Origin: Nitrospinae bacterium CG22_combo_CG10-13_8_21_14_all_47_10
GTDB lineage: Bacteria; Nitrospinota; Nitrospinia; Nitrospinales; VA-1
Direction of reading: 5' to 3'
DNA: 6,372 nt
Assembly (NCBI GenBank): GCA_002786505.1
Contig: PCTK01000033.1
Location: 1 to 6,372, forward strand
How positions within the stretch are numbered: position 1 is the stretch's first letter; each line of letters begins with the position of its first letter. The notes beneath the pieces are model-generated. The model saw only the letters and a list, made by a program, of their open reading frames with translations. It did no database searches and was not told where the DNA came from. The translations under genes and the position numbers were made by a program. Below are positions 3,971 to 6,372 of this stretch, piece after piece.

Positions 3971-6372
3971 ATGAACGTTTTTAAAATGCATCAGATGGCG
4001 TCCGGTGTACCCGCCGGGGGCAATGGGGAACTGACGCGACCGACGAAAACGCGGAGCCCGCTCCCACTGGCCACGACCCGGCGTGGGGTCTTTCATATTC
4101 CCAAAAAGCCAGGTAATGCCGCCATATTTCTGGTGTCCTTTCTAACTTACCTCCTTGGCATTTTTCCTTCTATCGTATTTGCCCTGCCTACTGGCGGGAC
4201 TGTTCAGGCTGGGTCGGCCACCATTGATCAGACTTCTTCCCAGCAAATGACCATCCAGCAAACCACCCAAAAGGCCATCATCGACTGGCAGGGTTTTGGC
4301 ATTGGCAGTACCGAACAAGTCGATTTTCAATTATCCCAGGGCGGGGTCACGCTCAACCGGGTAACGGGGAATGATCCTTCGCAGATTCTCGGAAAATTGA
4401 CTTCCAATGGCGACCTCTGGCTGATCAATCCTAATGGAATACTTTTTGGCGCCAATGCACAGGTGGATGTTCATGGCCTGCTCGCGACGACCAGCAATAT
4501 TTCAAATACGGATTTTTTGAACAGTAATTATAACTTCAGTGTGCCCTCCAGTCTGGCTTCGACGGTGGTCAATCAGGGCAGTATTACAGCGGCCGAAGGT
4601 GGACTGGTTGCATTCGTTGCTCCCGGTGTGCAAAACACGGGAATCATCAATGCGCGATTGGGTAAGGTGAGCCTTGCTTCTGGAAAAACGTTCACGGTGG
4701 ATTTGTATGGCGATCAACTCATCAACCTGGGGGTAGACAGTCAGGTGATGGGGCAGGTAACCGGAATGGATGGAGAAGCGTTAACGACGCTGGTTTCGAA
4801 CAGTGGGAGCATCTTTGCCGATGGCGGGGTTGTCCGGATGGATGTCAATGCCGCTCAAGGCATCGTTGACCGGGTGATCAATATGGATGGCATCATCCAG
4901 GCGCGTTCGGTGTCTGAGCAAAATGGTGCGATCATCCTATCGGGCGGGGAGGCGGGCGAAGTCAGCGTATCGGGTACGCTGTCTGCATCGGGTTATGGTC
5001 AAGGTGAAACAGGCGGCACTGTTCATGTCCTGGGTGATATGCTGGATTTTTCCGGCTATGGGCTTATTGATGTCTCGGGGGACCTGGGTGGGGGAACGCT
5101 TCTTTTTGGCGGCGACTACCAGGGCCAGGGTTCGGTTCCTAACGCGACGGATGTATATATCGGCCCGGATACCCACACTTTCGCCGATGCGGTGACCCAT
5201 GGTAATGGCGGAAAAGTAATTTTCTGGGCAGACCGGCGTCTGCGGTTCTTCGGTATCGTCAAAGGCCGGGGCGGCCAGTACTTCGGCGATGGCGGGTTGG
5301 TAGAGGTTTCCGGAAAAGAAGAATTATATTTTGATGGCTCGGTGGATACCACTGCGGCAAATGGCAAAACCGGTACCCTGCTCCTTGACCCGGAAACCAT
5401 CACTATCGCGAATGGATCAGGCTCCACCACAGCCAGTGGCGCCGCAACCTTCACCACCATTTACGAAACCACTCTGGAGTCGGTATCGGCATCCACCAAT
5501 ATCACTCTTCAAGCCACCGACAGTATTGTGTTGAGCAATCTCGGCGACAACCTGCTCAACCTGAAACAAGGCAGTGGTAATTCGGTTACTTTCAAGGTCA
5601 CGAACGGCACTTTTAGTATGAATACCCAGGACACTATATCCACTCAAGGTGGAAAAATTATATTTGATGCTACCGGAGACCTGACTCTGGGCAACCTGAC
5701 CTCTAATGGCGGAGATATTTTGCTGACCGGTAATGACTTGATATTACTGAATGCCGCAACCATCCTGAATGCGGGTACAGGAAATATCGACATCACTCAA
5801 GCTAAACTGGGAAATATAGGGCTCGGTGATAGCACGACATGCACCGGGTCCTGTGACATGACAATCAGTAGTTCAGATCTTTCCAAAATGAGGGGCAACA
5901 AGCTCCTCATTAACGGCAGTTCAAATGACGGGGCTATCTATGTGGGGGGAGTGTCTCAGACCACTTCTACCTTCACGGGAGGAGTGGAACTTAAAGACGC
6001 GCATGTATCTGGCGCTAAAGGTGGAATCTTTTTTGAAGGTGCGGCCTCTTCATTTTCGGCCCTGACTGCTAATGCGGTCAACGGCATAGAGGTTAATGCC
6101 AACCTGACAACCACTGCGGGAGCCCTGACTCTGGACGGGGACTCCAATAACGTTGCAGAGGGTGTGTCCCCAAAAGATAATATCAGCATTGCCAGTGGAG
6201 TTACGTTGACCAGCGCGGGAAACATCTCTTTGAGCGCCACCACTGGCGGGATAGCCGCCGCAGGCGCTTTGACCTTGACAGCACCCTCAAGCATCACTTT
6301 AACCGGTAATTTAACGGCGGCCGGAGCGGTTGCCCTGACTGCAAATTCCGGCATTACTTTAAATAATAACAT
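3971..6372 (+). CDS. TpsA-type filamentous haemagglutinin exoprotein, N-terminal 800 residues (runs off right edge)
   Basis: This is the secreted partner, a surface or released beta-helix protein whose end lies outside the window. The frame stays open for 800 codons from the ATG at 3971, which has a weak AGGGA site (3960-3964) overlapping the tpsB stop. The N-terminus is long: about 50 basic, proline-rich residues, a hydrophobic stretch AIFLVSFLTYLLGIFPSIVFA (51-71), then probable cleavage before LPTGGTV. Residues 72 to about 340 are the TPS (haemagglutination-activity) domain, with WQGFGIG (106-112) and the signature NPNGILFGANAQVDV (153-167). Residues about 348-478 form a glycine-rich module common in large adhesins (GGTVHVLG, IDVSGDLGGGTLLFGGDYQG, NGKTGTLLLDPETITI). 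From about 479 on, beta-helix repeats dominate, ending in 20-residue repeats at the edge. A C-x3-C pair (C624, C628) holds the only cysteines seen. The role (adhesin, haemolysin or inhibition toxin) cannot be judged without the C-terminus. Confidence 0.94.
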   Translation, partial: MNVFKMHQMASGVPAGGNGELTRPTKTRSPLPLATTRRGVFHIPKKPGNAAIFLVSFLTYLLGIFPSIVFALPTGGTVQAGSATIDQTSSQQMTIQQTTQKAIIDWQGFGIGSTEQVDFQLSQGGVTLNRVTGNDPSQILGKLTSNGDLWLINPNGILFGANAQVDVHGLLATTSNISNTDFLNSNYNFSVPSSLASTVVNQGSITAAEGGLVAFVAPGVQNTGIINARLGKVSLASGKTFTVDLYGDQLINLGVDSQVMGQVTGMDGEALTTLVSNSGSIFADGGVVRMDVNAAQGIVDRVINMDGIIQARSVSEQNGAIILSGGEAGEVSVSGTLSASGYGQGETGGTVHVLGDMLDFSGYGLIDVSGDLGGGTLLFGGDYQGQGSVPNATDVYIGPDTHTFADAVTHGNGGKVIFWADRRLRFFGIVKGRGGQYFGDGGLVEVSGKEELYFDGSVDTTAANGKTGTLLLDPETITIANGSGSTTASGAATFTTIYETTLESVSASTNITLQATDSIVLSNLGDNLLNLKQGSGNSVTFKVTNGTFSMNTQDTISTQGGKIIFDATGDLTLGNLTSNGGDILLTGNDLILLNAATILNAGTGNIDITQAKLGNIGLGDSTTCTGSCDMTISSSDLSKMRGNKLLINGSSNDGAIYVGGVSQTTSTFTGGVELKDAHVSGAKGGIFFEGAASSFSALTANAVNGIEVNANLTTTAGALTLDGDSNNVAEGVSPKDNISIASGVTLTSAGNISLSATTGGIAAAGALTLTAPSSITLTGNLTAAGAVALTANSGITLNNN
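6263..6372 (+). repeat. 20-residue (60-bp) beta-helix repeat inside tpsA
   Basis: A unit starting GALTLTAPSSITLTGN (from 6263) is followed exactly 60 bp later by GAVALTANSGITLNNN (from 6323), which reaches the window edge. A shorter 15-residue relative, GNISLSATTGGIAAA, precedes them from 6218. The match is clear in protein and diverged in DNA. Twenty residues is a usual rung length for FHA-type beta-helices, so more copies probably follow. Confidence 0.6.

Noticed and set aside
4142..5647. Several minus-strand frames of 60-115 codons, and plus-strand frames at 4887-5195 and 5331-5534
   Set aside because: They lie wholly within the continuous tpsA frame, whose translation matches the TPS domain and adhesin module throughout. 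Their compositions (runs of R, P, S) are typical of shadow frames.
5956..6372. Open minus-strand frame of 138 codons at the right edge
   Set aside because: Its alanine- and valine-rich translation is the complement of the glycine/alanine/threonine-rich repeats of tpsA; there is no independent evidence for it.
3971..6372. Single-chain autotransporter (type Va) instead of TpsA
   Set aside because: The NPNG-containing TPS domain and the adjacent tpsB show a two-partner system.

Overview
The window comes from a Gram-negative (diderm) bacterium, because its main locus is a two-partner secretion (type Vb) operon, which needs an outer membrane and a BAM complex. The lineage cannot be fixed from the sequence. 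Moderate base composition, AT-rich intergenic DNA, small orphan proteins and a dispersed ATTCCC-N8-GGGAAT palindrome would fit an environmental lineage such as Nitrospinota or Desulfobacterota, but this is a weak guess.

Layout. Bases 1-391 hold no convincing gene. They contain a dRS3-like palindrome with degenerate tandem copies of its right arm (120-184) and a terminator-like hairpin (202-250). A small cytoplasmic protein of 87 aa follows (392-655, +). It converges on a 160-aa orphan protein (737-1219, -) whose start is set by an AGGAG site, and which has a candidate promoter and a perfect 14-bp palindrome in its leader. Next is a 62-aa cysteine-motif protein (1404-1592, -) with a good sigma-70-type promoter at 1678-1706.

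The roughly 460 bp between that promoter and the secretion operon contain no gene but much structure. There is a near-consensus sigma-54 (-24/-12) promoter at 1919-1934, an inverted repeat just upstream of it, and a leader of about 225 nt with overlapping hairpins. The last hairpin can cover the Shine-Dalgarno site of the first operon gene.

The operon is tpsB (2171-3961, outer-membrane POTRA/beta-barrel transporter) followed 9 nt later, in the same reading frame, by tpsA (3971 to beyond the right edge). TpsA is a large filamentous-haemagglutinin-type exoprotein; only its first 800 residues are visible. TpsA would cross the inner membrane by Sec using an unusually long signal region. Its N-terminal TPS domain would then be recognised by the POTRA domains of TpsB and threaded through the barrel, folding into a beta-helix at the surface. 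The exoprotein's final function (adhesion, haemolysis, contact-dependent inhibition) depends on a C-terminus outside the window. The main biology is a known system; the less ordinary parts are its apparent sigma-54 control, the structured leader, and the small orphan genes beside it.
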